From Pseudomonadota bacterium (lineage in GTDB: Bacteria; Bdellovibrionota_B; Oligoflexia; Oligoflexales; CAIYRB01): 64,000 bases of DNA. The notes under the pieces are model-generated. The model saw nothing but the letters and a program-made list of their open reading frames with translations, did not search any database and was not told the origin of the DNA. A program made the translations under genes and the position numbers. The DNA is taken from assembly GCA_026390435.1 (NCBI GenBank), contig JAPLFY010000103.1, positions 41,984-105,983 on the forward strand. Direction: 5' to 3'. Position 1 is the stretch's first letter. Every line of letters begins with the position of its first letter. Positions 18,001 to 24,821 of the stretch are shown here, piece by piece.

Positions 18001-18421
18001 CTGCGGCAGGTGAGTCCAAGTTGGCGACAAAGGCACCGGCAACATTAGGTGCCACCAAATTTAAGTCCTGCTGATCCGCCAGATTTAAGCTGCTGCCAGT
18101 CTGGATTGCTAGCACGCCACTCGATGTGACATCGTTCGTGATGACATGCGCCTGGCTCTCCGATATCCCGCTCTCAACAAGCGCTAGCGATATTGTGTTA
18201 GCGAGCTCTTGACCAACCGAAATCGCAAGTGTGCCGGTCGGTCCTCCGCCAGGCGCAGGGGTGGAAGCCGGAGCTGTGGTCGCAGCGCCGCCACTACTGC
18301 CGACATCCTTGGTGCCTTTGGTACAGCCCAGCCCGCTAAGTAACGCAACGCATGTTGAAGCTAAAACAATACCCCAATTCGCTCTTTGATTTACTTGGCG
18401 AGATAGGTTGGAACTGACCAT
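9014..18421 (-). CDS. Giant predicted lipoprotein with cysteine-rich stalk, Ig-like modules and seven RCC1 repeats
   Basis: A single 3135-residue frame. The ATG at 18421 follows a strong CGGAGGT site. The N-terminus is a lipoprotein-type signal (hydrophobic core, then LLSGLGC). Residues to about 640 are Ala/Ser/Thr-rich and probably helical. Residues 640-950 are a cysteine-rich stalk of CPTG- and CASG-type repeats, followed by FN3-like sequence. Between about 1250 and 2750 two different two-cysteine modules alternate six times. One has a YRVC-R motif. The other has C-P and [YFH]-x-D-x-x-C motifs. Three Ig-like domains ending in AAGTYGxxxxxxDAAGN are inserted. The last 375 residues hold seven RCC1-type repeats, each H(T/N)C then CWGxNxxGQ, enough for a closed seven-bladed propeller. 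It is probably anchored in the outer membrane as an adhesin; that role is inferred. Confidence 0.9.
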   Translation of the reverse strand: MVSSNLSRQVNQRANWGIVLASTCVALLSGLGCTKGTKDVGSSGGAATTAPASTPAPGGGPTGTLAISVGQELANTISLALVESGISESQAHVITNDVTSSGVLAIQTGSSLNLADQQDLNLVAPNVAGAFVANLDSPAAGLDEETRKKAIGVIVSATVKFTGEKQIDDSARPALIGAIAETVVTKTAEASLSTEATIDAIGLVADASFSGMVAGKISPDSLTSTAQVIADKIGRGVAATALSTDKIPDALGKAAEKAGSALGKLPLPDPTAAVSSTTEGFVSGLAASTRLTKDEKNSALAEIPKGVSTSIPAWMATDKLASALDKVTTTTVDSFVAKLSPSAAEIAAYLPKIAEGAVVGLAKSSASTSTIVANDIASRPMQAIMGKLDQLVSDSQGRMQVIQATLTRSISALGAASQTNAANDIAPQLVSKAFELATANRGNLNLDVTDETKVTNFYDTMIKGAIEGVAKLGTTNRAAAAAASSSILSKTMDAAVSSMNTIYTATGSGTAPNLSENVLKSIPTRASQAVGEKLATVLPPDDLNGAFATITSQYIYNVQTVATSKSTTVDVGELSKTITADSLATFCGAWNAKPTEMQTAVTALNNRLGVMGTNLDPKVLASIQTGSRNVVVQAIGGKDAMQSCSDTVTTSTVACTKVAGASCPSSSTQAGYKYTWNADATGERCFMYRELIVDTTSVNVTCSTESEYVYGVGCRPKVKTCAEGEAFVYGVGCKTTTFFCPVGQRFSMSGGCVADDTTYTCPTGQRRTASGSCEAATTTCASGYTFVTTQCVAVSATPQCPTGAPYNASQQKCVAVSTTTSNSSTTCTSGTYRNNSGSCNPFGQCASGQFWDATSLSCRTNCTNATTWDSVSLTCHSITIAATQCADGKILVSGSCETCPTNMPWDPTAKACRALGSCSPGLVFNPDSSQCEKAQVATCDNTKSKPEMPQFTLSNGLIGGIQLGWSGAGDAYLLVRRSGNGSYTVADGKPYELRSRFTDTNGSGETSIVIFRGNGTSFADFDAKDSSRAYGYDLYAVNFLCTGPTYSSASTVSVTPKAIESLSSVTAALLSTSGGSGSTTQTDLSSVLSPVSELVATPIPPANGSGTTGAIKLSWSRAKTTVGSSTMSAVGYVLVRHAPTASQAALATTDFSPEKLYPQAQIGNGWTVVFMGDNDNFTDATANYQTAFQYAISPVYMLSNGTATERKFATLATTTNPVANSNGTSAAFAGIALSGMVTDRILNRFEANSLSPDPLVANLVASGHDPVKTSYAVVTTSSTCNDTIQYLRMVPSLATLSSDLVGLNDGSTYRVCVRLESSSGEPAFGSSPAFNVDTTPPAIIYAGSDSMDVSGSSSQLQVTVTGDVQNIQWFKTYGPAEVSFGSPSSATTTMSATTAGIYGIRIRALDSAGNFSVKDLTINYQPSGPTQTSGTLAALALNGPQAVIADTCSAPFVIDLLNSSGTKISISSGISISLGVPSGVTVYMDGTCSAAAQSGPSGFYTVPAITGSTNAVFFLKAAPNAPSLIGLSAEASSVTASTRNVYKIGITLASSAGDLLITAGERAATGDLLSISGLPSGTTASYSVVKSPNICTDYLSYSAIVPRLETAFSSGVGSYRVCLRIGDSSRFFFGRSDEIVVQDLDQTVLRMVAASLTQDSTCLPVTLSLQNSSGAAVTATSTQLFNLPTGMRGVTTYSDATCSNSANSASIPSGGSSTQFWVRTDASSYSPVYLSASAATGSSLTASLPLNIVRLNSSGNASDMVIAVAERSNGSTNIVSISGIPTVLTPTFSYYKNSQAESACPTTGSAYTLSGAEQSNFAASTGAAESFTVCAKVAVGNGAMYLQSPKITVMDSSTSSTGSNVTALAIKGKTYVSSGGCFPFDIEARNVDGLVNPSSALPVSLNVSSGNVQLFSDNTCSTTLSNPTIGTDTNKVTVYLRAGDAASQTFSLNAIGGSLVASMSINLVKFMLANAAFDGQISQDEQSNINPVVTLSGAPSGIAGYAIVSAVQDCTASMTLYPLTAYPTAQQVYAKPANADYRICGRIQMVSGEYLYVISPIITVSSTSSQLAINGSGIAPGGSCSPYVVVLPTAPSSSTSFSMSSGPAISLHSDADCSTSSITAGVIASGMSAGTIYANVPPSVSSAFNLNATAGSLFASKTVSVLSISLAGVAADGWINANDKSANQSILTLGQMPSDIMTEITLVSGLTRCNAAANYQSFITAPTASSLATTPDGASYRYCFRFTKGMDTLYGSSPNFDIDTIAPTIVDAGADQVLSSLTPITVTGSGPDGLVYEWKGSSGLQIQAYAQNPKSATVTPVAAGTYGLRFVASDAAGNQTFDEVQVTWNAPITSMLIPGLDKLPWFACVPQKVQLPSQAPAVMTVDLSLSSGSGASFYNDASCNSPSTSVSVVAGATEGQFFVRASEAATSPISIMTSLASGTTTLNTTKAFGVIAVNFKGPAADGYINYADAGLSDLAIEAPVTPTDWKSEYAVTLPAASCSGQTYTTSIPTAATLSAGADGPRRVCVRYTVGPLSLYSSSLQVTVDKTAPTASLGSVPSSVTVLTGLNISANVSGASSYNWIQESGSGTLAFANASGTLGGGTTSVATTVTPSAAGTYGFKLSVNDAAGNSAVSNVVNVSWTSSTGPTSTTATSLKWSQAPRMLASASCQPITLSQVDSNGNSVSGVTTRSIAIELEGPAQVYSDNTCVTLITGTPATVSLASTTQVYVRAINAGEVKLMARDSAMGAAGTTQLAPALETLIVDNKIYTGGNHTCLLSTSGTTCWGSNNFGQLGTGSANLTENTPTTVTSVTSTAVRQLALGQSHTCAMLNDYTVKCWGNNSSGQLGYASGGPATSVAFANSRSPRYLVAGEQHNCAIMDDMSVQCWGGNANGQLGQNDTVAKTGVVALPGTDKFRSLAAGANHNCGIAIGPVGMSIKCWGLNSSGQAGNSLTTSPVTTATAVASGTGSALGSGYMPMNLATGSTHSCAVAKASSISMTASLVCWGNNSSGQLTGSGDKTAPFAVTLPTAVSPGYAVAGVNHTCVVNAAGPAAGSMYCWGSNTQGQLGSGSLTSSSTVPTSAISLSTGTTFFTSQQYAAGNNHTCGLKPSSPYFTCWGDNSLGQSANGATTNTTRPN

Positions 18422-18899
18422 GGCAACACCTCCGGGGCCTCGGATTCTCACAATCTGTCCCTCATTCGCGCCATCGGACTGTTTTTTGAAAACCTTAGAA
18501 TAAATTTGTTTATCAATGAATATCAGCGGCTTCGGGTCTTGAATTGAGCCAGTCTGGAAGGTGGTGCCGTGTCGGATTCCAAGGTGGCACGGCCGGTGCC
18601 TTCGGGAAGATTTAGGGCCATGCTGCTAGATACGCACGCCTTGCGGAGGTAAGTCACAGGTACAGCCGTCTCAAAATCCGTAACCCGCAGATTTCACGCG
18701 CACCCCCCTTGGCGTTGATATTTCCCCGTGATCACTGGAGCTTAACCGTCCAAAACCGCTTCTGTATACGCTTGTATACGGAATCTTGCCCAAACCGTGC
18801 GAGCGCTGCCTTAAATTTGCCGAAGAGGGGTAAGTCACGGGCACAAAGCGGGCAATCAAAAACAAAAAAATTACCCTAACCACTGCGGAGCGAATGCAC
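18422..18899. other. Divergent intergenic region between two lipoprotein genes
   Basis: No gene is supported. It must carry the promoters of the giant gene (leftward) and the 306-residue lipoprotein gene (rightward). Two imperfect copies of GGTAAGTCACRGGYAC lie at 18648-18664 and 18829-18845, in the same orientation and 181 bases apart. A tandem TGTATACGCTTGTATACG lies near 18763-18780. These could be regulator sites or remains of a small repeat element. Confidence 0.4.
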
Positions 18900-19820
18900 A
18901 TGACAACTAAGAAACTTGGCAAAATTCTAGTGAAAAGCAGCATCATTGGAGCGATGGCACTGACCTACACGGGTTGCGGACTACAAGATCAAAAGCAGAC
19001 GAAAGATTCTGCTGCAGAAAATTCGACTGATCTAAGAAAAAATCCGACCGATAAGGCCAGTCTCGCCTTGGCACTACCGAGCAATCTGCCAGCGGCTGTG
19101 GATGAGGTCGAAGTCACATTGTCGCGCTTGATGGTTTTCAATGATGGCTGCGGGGATGTGGTCGCGGCATCATCGAAGGTCCATCAACTTGGGCGTCCAT
19201 GCATGTGGCCTGGCGCCTCAACCGGCCCACAAAACGCACTCGGCCAGTTAAAGACTGTTAAGAAACCCTCGGCCACATCACCAGACATTGAGGTATTCAG
19301 TCCGATTTCATCGGAAACATTCAATGGATCAATTAGCGATACGGTTTTTACTCAGATATTCCAAATCAAAGGCCAAGCCATTCAAATCAATGACCTTGAA
19401 GCGGGCGATTACTGGGTCACCGTTAGTCTAGTAAATAGCTCCACAGGCCACGTCTACTCCCACGGCGAAGGTAAGGCAACTATCCAGGCCGGAAAGCAAG
19501 CCACTGCCCGTATCTCCATGACTAAACTTGAGGAGACGACCGGTGGGCTCGTCATCATCCTCGACGATGCAAGCGTACCGCCTCAAGGGATTAAGCCTTT
19601 ACCAAGACCAATGCCTCCACAGATTTGCAACCTGATGGCAAAGGCTCCAGTTTGTGTGGCACCAGGCAAGAGCGCACATTACGAAGTCTATCAATTCCAG
19701 CGCGCTCCCAATAGCTGCGAGTTCTTGCCACTGCCCCTATTCTTCACACAGGTTCCAGACAAACTGTGCAAAGGTCTCTCCGACGTTCACAATACCCCAC
19801 CAAAAGTAATAGGTTTGTAA
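18900..19820 (+). CDS. Predicted lipoprotein of unknown function
   Basis: The 306-residue product has a basic N-terminus, a hydrophobic stretch and a YTGC lipobox near residue 26, so it should be exported and lipid-anchored. The mature part starts with a polar linker. A beta-rich region follows (LPAAVDEVEVTLSRLMVF, then GDYWVTVSLVNSSTG and KATIQAGKQATARI), which resembles carboxypeptidase-regulatory or DUF4382-type folds in outline. The tail is Pro- and Cys-containing, with four or more cysteines. I cannot name a family with confidence. ATG 18900 is preferred to ATG 18894 because GGAG at 18887-18890 gives a better spacing. It diverges from the giant lipoprotein gene, so the two may be co-regulated. 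Copy 2 of the 117-bp element begins 4 bases after the stop. Confidence 0.7.
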   Translation: MTTKKLGKILVKSSIIGAMALTYTGCGLQDQKQTKDSAAENSTDLRKNPTDKASLALALPSNLPAAVDEVEVTLSRLMVFNDGCGDVVAASSKVHQLGRPCMWPGASTGPQNALGQLKTVKKPSATSPDIEVFSPISSETFNGSISDTVFTQIFQIKGQAIQINDLEAGDYWVTVSLVNSSTGHVYSHGEGKATIQAGKQATARISMTKLEETTGGLVIILDDASVPPQGIKPLPRPMPPQICNLMAKAPVCVAPGKSAHYEVYQFQRAPNSCEFLPLPLFFTQVPDKLCKGLSDVHNTPPKVIGL

Positions 19821-19823
19821 TCG

Positions 19824-19940
19824 GCTAGGGGGTCGGGCACTGGCGCTAAGCTATTGAAAGCGCGAGATCTTATGAAGTCAGGTTTTGCGTTGTTCTAATG
19901 GTGTCAATGAGTTGCCATAAGTGCCCGACCCCAAGAAGCC
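19824..19940 (+). repeat. 117-bp element with inverted ends, copy 2
   Basis: This copy has the same length and orientation as the one at 7369-7485, with three substitutions in the middle. Its core at 19829-19932 is bounded by GGGGTCGGGCACT and AGTGCCCGACCCC. It sits directly between the lipoprotein stop and the 3' end of the fibre locus. The pair brackets about 12.4 kb. Confidence 0.8.
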
Positions 19941-20427
19941 AAGAAGCTCCTATCACCTCAGCTCAGCCCAAACACTAAGACTACTGCTGGAGGTGACTGA
20001 GTAAGTCGCTCCATTTGGAACCACAAATGAAAGCGGTGCACTATTATAGTAAGCTGCGCTTATTTGGCCTCCAATATTTGCAACTGTCACTCCTCCGACG
20101 ATAGCGCTACCCCCGACGTAGCCGTTCGCGCCAACATTGCCATACACCGTCACAGAAACAATTATCGGACTGCCGCTCGAATTTGTATATGTTGTTCCTA
20201 AAGCGCGGCTTGCAATTAGGTTTGTCCATGATTGACCAATGCCAATACCATTAAGTGCCACCCACGTCGTACCATTACAGTATTCCATATAATGAGTCGT
20301 GTAATTATAGCGTTGAGATCCCTCGCCATTGGCTTGACCCGATCCGCAGGTAGTCACAGACGCGCTGCTACCCGCCCGGAGGGAGCCGTTGACGTCCAGT
20401 GTCACTCCTGGGGATGTGGTACCTATA

Positions 20428-20613
20428 CCCACGTTGCCGCCGTTTGGATTTAGAAGCAGTGGATACGTTGTTCCCAGGGAAGTACGGTGTGTACCTTGAA
20501 GCCATAAGCCCCATGGCGCAGCATTTGCCTGACCGATGTCCAGCACGTTATAGTTCGCGGCCTCAAGCCTTGCTATGCCAGTCTGGGCACTACCAGAGCT
20601 TGCCGGATAACCT
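20428..20613 (-). repeat. 186-bp direct repeat, copy A (fibre cassette)
   Basis: Identical to 20775-20960 except for one substitution (T for G near 20481). It encodes the block from GYPASSGSAQTG to NVGIGTT. The two starts are 347 bases apart, which is not a multiple of three, so the copies cannot both be read in one frame. Confidence 0.9.
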
Positions 20614-20774
20614 TATCAGACGACACGTTCGTGAAAAAGCTAACCGTTGAACCGCCTCGCTTCAGTAGTAGCTGTGTTGCCTGACCTGTAGCGGCATTAA
20701 TAGAAACAGCCGCGGTACTCGCGTTTGCGCTGTTATCAACGTCTAGGTTCGCGGTAGGCGCCGTTGTGCCAATC

Positions 20775-20960
20775 CCCACGTTGCCGCCGTTTGGATTTAG
20801 AAGCAGTGGATACGTTGTGCCCAGGGAAGTACGGTGTGTACCTTGAAGCCATAAGCCCCATGGCGCAGCATTTGCCTGACCGATGTCCAGCACGTTATAG
20901 TTCGCGGCCTCAAGCCTTGCTATGCCAGTCTGGGCACTACCAGAGCTTGCCGGATAACCT
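20775..20960 (-). repeat. 186-bp direct repeat, copy B (fibre cassette)
   Basis: Second copy of the 62-codon cassette, at the point where the long fibre reading frame ends. The near identity suggests a recent duplication or gene conversion. Confidence 0.9.
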
Positions 20961-23900
20961 GTCACCGCGCAGAAACTTCACGTTGTCGGCTGCAGCAGGA
21001 CCAGGGACAGCTCCGGCCGTACCAGCGGCCGTACCATTGGCACCACCCATAGCAGGAAGATCTCCGGCCACTAGCGTGCGAAATGAAGGAGCGCCAGAGC
21101 CGCTTGTCGGGCCAGCGAAAACAGAATTTACTGGTGTTGACGAGACACCGGTACCACCATTGGCAACGGCCAAAGTACCAGAACTTATAAGAGCTGCGCT
21201 ATGTGCAGGGATATCCCCCGCAACTAAACTCGTCCCGGCGGTTGCGCGGCCTTTGGCATCGACAGTCACCTTGGTGTAGGTGCCAGCAGTAACTCCGGTA
21301 GTGGAGAGTGATGCAGCAGCTGATCCCGCGCCAGAGGCAGTGACATCACCGGTGAGGGCAGTGATATAGCTACCGGCAGCTTGCTTACTATTAAATGTGG
21401 TCCAATCAGCCGAGCTTAGGTAGCCGTTTGTCGTGCCGTTTGCTTGCGACATGGAAATCACTGGAGTTGAGGTACCGCTTGCTACTGAGATTGGAGCCGT
21501 TCCAGTGACGTTTGTGACGCTACCGATAGCAGCAGATACCCAGCTTAGAGTCCCTGAGCCGTTAGTTGATAGTACCTGCCCAGACGAGCCAATGGTGCTT
21601 GGTAGCTCCCAGGTAAGTGACGACGCCAGAGTATCAGGAGCTTTCAGTGCGACTGAGTTAGTTGAGCCTTTGTCATTGAGAACCAGTTTATTTGCTGTAG
21701 TGCTGTTACCAAGGATAGTGACATTACCTTGGGAGCTAACACTCACAGCTGTCAGTGCCCCCGTCGCAGCGGTGCCCGTCGTACTAATTGTAGTCGATCC
21801 GCCAATACTCGATGTGCCGTTGATCGTGGCGGCAGTCAGTGTTTTATTGGTAAGAGTTTCTGTCGCTGCTTCCGTCACCACTACGCCCGAGGTCGGGAAG
21901 ATAGCGGTCGAGTTTACGCCGGTACCGCCATTAGCTGCTGCAAGAGTGCCGGACGTGATGATGGCTGCACTCAGTGGCGGGATATCTGCTGCTGCCAGTG
22001 ATGTACCTAAGGTCACTCGACCTTTCACGTCATAAGTCACTTTGGTTGAGGTCCCTGGGATGGCGACGGTAGCAAGTGCAGCTGCAGCCGATCCAGCTCC
22101 CGTAGCCGTGACATCGCCGGTGATAGCGGTGATATAGTTACCGGCTGCCTGCTTACTATTAAATGTGGTCCAGTCAGCCGAGCTTAGGTAGCCGTTTGTT
22201 GTGCCGTTTGCTTGCGACATGGAAATCACCGGTGTTGAGGTGCCGGTTGCAACTGAGATTGGGGCCGTCCCCGTGACGTTTGTTACGCTACCGATTGCAG
22301 CAGCTACCCAGCTCAAAGTACCTGAACCATTAGTTGAGAGTACTTGTCCAGACGAGCCGTTGGTGCTCGGTAGCTCCCAATTGAGTGACGAAGCCAGAGT
22401 GTCAGGAGCCTTGAGTGCAACTGAGTTAGTCGAGCCTTTGTCGTTGAGAACCAGTTTATTTGCTGCAATGCCGCTACCCAAAATAGTGATGTTACCAGCC
22501 ACCGTATAGGCACCCGAGTTAACGGTGCCAGTGGTGTTAATCGTAGTTGAGCCGCCAATGCTCGATGCGCCGTTGATCACGGCTGCTGACAAAGTTTTAT
22601 TGGTCAGAGTTTCCGTCGCGTCACGAGTGACGACCACGCCCGAAGTCGGGAAGGCGGCGGTGGAGCTTACGCCGGTACCGCCATTGGCACTGGGGAGAAT
22701 ACCTTCGACTGATGCTGATTTTGATAAGTCAATAGCACCGAAAGAGGGCTGTCCACCTGCGCTAGGAGCGCGCAAGACCTGGTCGGCACTCGGTGTCGCA
22801 GTTGACACAAGGTTACCAGTGCCATTACCGATCAGTACGCCGTTTGAATTGAAAGTACTTATCCCAGTACCACCGTTAGCAACAGAAAGTTGGCCAGTGG
22901 TGATCTTATTTGCATCGAGGCCTGGGATATCACCGGCACTAAGAGCGCCACCACTTACCACCTGGCCCTGAGCATTGGTCTGGACTTTAGTAAAAGTTCC
23001 GGCTGTGCCTACTGAGCTTAAACTTACGGTAGCTGTTCCACTTGTTGTCGAAACAGATACGCCAGTCCCCGCGGCCACACCGCCGAGTTTGCTGCCAAAG
23101 CTGGCAAAGTCGCCATTGGAAACGAGGCCAGCCGTAACTCCAGTGGCAGCAGCCAACGGAATATTCAGCGTATGCACCGTTCCCATAGAGCTAAAAGTTG
23201 GAGTGTTACCACTGGTACCCGTAGCAAAGGTTTGTGTGTTGCCCGTCAGTCCATTTAAATTCGTTAGCCCTGCTCCGGAAACTCCGAGTGCCTGCGCCGT
23301 GCTACCAGTCCAGTATTTGATTTGACTGGTCGAGCTGTTAAACCAGGTTTTACCTTTGTCAGTAGACGTCGCCCCTGTGCTGTCTAGCAAGGCCACCATG
23401 GTTGCTTCAGACGTATTATCAAATACACCAAGCCCTAGAGTCTTAGCTGTGCTGATGGTGACGTTGCCAGCGTTGATGATTGCCTGGCCGTTCATGTCGA
23501 GTGCGCCGGCCATCGAATCGCCGGCTTTATTAAGCGGAGTAAAACCGAGAGCGTTCTGTTTCGTGTTAAAGGTCGTCCAATCGGAAGCACTCAGATAACC
23601 ACTCGCGGTACCACTGGCCTGCGCCAGGGAGATTTGACCACTTGAAATACCGTAACTTAGTGGTGCATTAGCCGAGATCACACCTCGTGCCCGCGCGTCC
23701 GTGTAATAAAGATTTGTACCGCTTTCGGCAACGAATGCGGTGGTCAAGCTTTGCCCCAGCGCAGCGGTAACATCCGCAGCAGCAAGTGAGAGCCCCTGCG
23801 TTACGCGCCCTTGAGCATCGGTGACGACTTTTGCGTAAGTTCCTGCAGTGCCAACATTTGGCATACTCATCGTATCACTGGTTCCCGCCGTCACCGCAGG

Positions 23901-24446
23901 AGTGCCCCAAATCAACTCGCCACTGCTATTTTTAGTGAGAAACTGATTGGCTACCGGCAGGCCACTAAGGGAGAGCCCAAGATTGCCATTTCTATCAAAC
24001 GCCAGAGTCTTACCGTCGACAGGAATACGCAGTGCCAGCGGCACAAAACTATACTGCTGGCGTGGATAAGTTTTGCCAGCTGCGGTGATCTCAATAAAAA
24101 CCGGACTTACGCCGTCGCCGAAGATTTGCTGAACCTGATCGGCGCTTAGTTCGAGTGGTAAACTAAACACGCCACTATTAAGGTCCACTGCGGTTAACTC
24201 GACCGGAGCAGTGAGGGTATTACCACTGACCGAAGCGTTCCAAAACTTTACCGAGATATCCACTGGCCCATCGACTGGGGCACCCGTAGATTGCGTAAGG
24301 CGCCCGCTGTATGACACCGAAAAAGTGGCCGCGTACGCTTGCGACAGGGAGACCAGGCTCGCCGCAAATGCCAAACTAAACACGTATAATCGGGCGCTGA
24401 GTGAGGCCCTCATCGTGCACAAGGCTAGTTGTTTAAAAGTCGACAT
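20937..24446 (-). CDS. Tail-fibre-like secreted repeat protein (3' end frameshifted)
   Basis: The 1169-residue frame starts at the ATG at 24446 with a signal peptide (hydrophobic core, SLSQAYAATF cleavage region). An N-terminal domain of about 110 residues follows (SYSGRLTQSTGAPVDGPVDI, then YSFVPLALRIPVDGKTL), a type common at the head of secreted fibre proteins in former deltaproteobacteria. The rest is tandem fibre sequence: blocks such as GTYTKVTVDAKGR, ANGGTGVSST, ETLTNKTL, SADWTTFNSKQ and NKLVLNDKGSTNSVALKA recur. The frame stops after VKFLRGD where a frameshift separates the tip. The signal peptide and the lack of other phage genes argue for a host surface fibre, not a prophage. No chaperone gene is adjacent. 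Confidence 0.8.
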   Translation of the reverse strand: MSTFKQLALCTMRASLSARLYVFSLAFAASLVSLSQAYAATFSVSYSGRLTQSTGAPVDGPVDISVKFWNASVSGNTLTAPVELTAVDLNSGVFSLPLELSADQVQQIFGDGVSPVFIEITAAGKTYPRQQYSFVPLALRIPVDGKTLAFDRNGNLGLSLSGLPVANQFLTKNSSGELIWGTPAVTAGTSDTMSMPNVGTAGTYAKVVTDAQGRVTQGLSLAAADVTAALGQSLTTAFVAESGTNLYYTDARARGVISANAPLSYGISSGQISLAQASGTASGYLSASDWTTFNTKQNALGFTPLNKAGDSMAGALDMNGQAIINAGNVTISTAKTLGLGVFDNTSEATMVALLDSTGATSTDKGKTWFNSSTSQIKYWTGSTAQALGVSGAGLTNLNGLTGNTQTFATGTSGNTPTFSSMGTVHTLNIPLAAATGVTAGLVSNGDFASFGSKLGGVAAGTGVSVSTTSGTATVSLSSVGTAGTFTKVQTNAQGQVVSGGALSAGDIPGLDANKITTGQLSVANGGTGISTFNSNGVLIGNGTGNLVSTATPSADQVLRAPSAGGQPSFGAIDLSKSASVEGILPSANGGTGVSSTAAFPTSGVVVTRDATETLTNKTLSAAVINGASSIGGSTTINTTGTVNSGAYTVAGNITILGSGIAANKLVLNDKGSTNSVALKAPDTLASSLNWELPSTNGSSGQVLSTNGSGTLSWVAAAIGSVTNVTGTAPISVATGTSTPVISMSQANGTTNGYLSSADWTTFNSKQAAGNYITAITGDVTATGAGSAAAALATVAIPGTSTKVTYDVKGRVTLGTSLAAADIPPLSAAIITSGTLAAANGGTGVNSTAIFPTSGVVVTEAATETLTNKTLTAATINGTSSIGGSTTISTTGTAATGALTAVSVSSQGNVTILGNSTTANKLVLNDKGSTNSVALKAPDTLASSLTWELPSTIGSSGQVLSTNGSGTLSWVSAAIGSVTNVTGTAPISVASGTSTPVISMSQANGTTNGYLSSADWTTFNSKQAAGSYITALTGDVTASGAGSAAASLSTTGVTAGTYTKVTVDAKGRATAGTSLVAGDIPAHSAALISSGTLAVANGGTGVSSTPVNSVFAGPTSGSGAPSFRTLVAGDLPAMGGANGTAAGTAGAVPGPAAADNVKFLRGDRLSGKLW
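21140..22690 (-). repeat. Two imperfect ~770-bp in-gene tandem repeats
   Basis: Within the fibre gene, a unit of about 770 bases occurs twice. For example, TACCGG(C/T)GCCTGCTTACTA-like sequence starts at 21371 and again at 22139 (768 apart), and the GATG(T/C)GCCGTTGATC site recurs at 21811 and 22564 (753 apart, so small in-frame indels separate the copies). The spacings are multiples of three, so the reading frame is kept. The repeats could drive length changes by recombination. Confidence 0.75.
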
Positions 24447-24821
24447 AAGCAGACCCAAGATTTGTTAACGGGCTATCTCCCCTGTTATCCATCTCAGCTG
24501 TTCGTCAACAAGTTCCTAAAACTTGAGAAAAAAAGGCATTAATCCAATATTATTGGTATTCATGAGAGCGTTTTTTGTAACGGAAAAACCGAGTACTTAG
24601 GTAAACAAAAAAATACAATAGTTACCGGCACATGCGAAGACCCTGAGATGGGGGTGCGGCGAGCTCACTACCTCCGCTCCGCTGCACCTTCGGCCATCCC
24701 TTCAGGTTCGCCAACAAATCCGGCTGCCGAGCAGACATCGCTAAAGATTTGCCCCGAATATGCCGAATCTCCGTAAGGCACAGGAAGCGATTGCTTCTTT
24801 ACTTTCGGGAGAGCGAATGTT
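24447..24821. other. Divergent intergenic region, no gene seen
   Basis: This stretch separates the leftward fibre gene from the rightward desaturase gene and should hold both promoters. The 24500-24620 part is AT-rich, with a short CCAAT-ATT-ATTGG inverted repeat at about 24544-24556. The 24640-24730 part is GC-rich. No RNA gene or recognisable operator was found. Confidence 0.4.

Larger units (their letters stand above)
19953..20965 (-). pseudogene. Frameshifted 3' part of the fibre gene: repeat cassettes and tip domain
   Basis: Two out-of-frame segments continue the fibre protein. The first (20965 to 20573) starts VTGYPASSGSAQTG, passes through NVGIGTTAPTANLDVDNSA and ends after shifting frame. 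The second (about 20613 to 19953) repeats the same 62-codon block and continues into LDVNGSLRAGSS, a MEYCNGTTWVALN motif and a C-terminal knob beginning SWTNLIASRALGTTYTN, a pattern known from tail-fibre tips. Neither segment has a ribosome site of its own. The shifts lie just before identical GGTTATCCGGCAAGC sequences, so recombination at that seam is the likely cause. Assembly error across the repeat is the alternative. Confidence 0.65.

Noticed and set aside
9117..18074. Many open frames on the plus strand inside the giant gene
   Set aside because: They are antisense shadows of the low-complexity Ser/Thr/Ala/Gly-rich coding sequence, with no ribosome sites and no family match.
21433..22509. 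Two similar plus-strand frames starting MPFACDMEITGVEVP
   Set aside because: They are mirror images of the fibre repeats; their similarity to each other comes from the duplicated coding sequence on the other strand.
20428..22690. CRISPR-like repeats
   Set aside because: The repeats are 186 and about 770 bases, coding, and not separated by uniform spacers.
19953..24446. Prophage tail-fibre region
   Set aside because: No capsid, terminase, tail or integrase genes are nearby and the protein has a Sec signal peptide, so a host surface fibre is the better reading.
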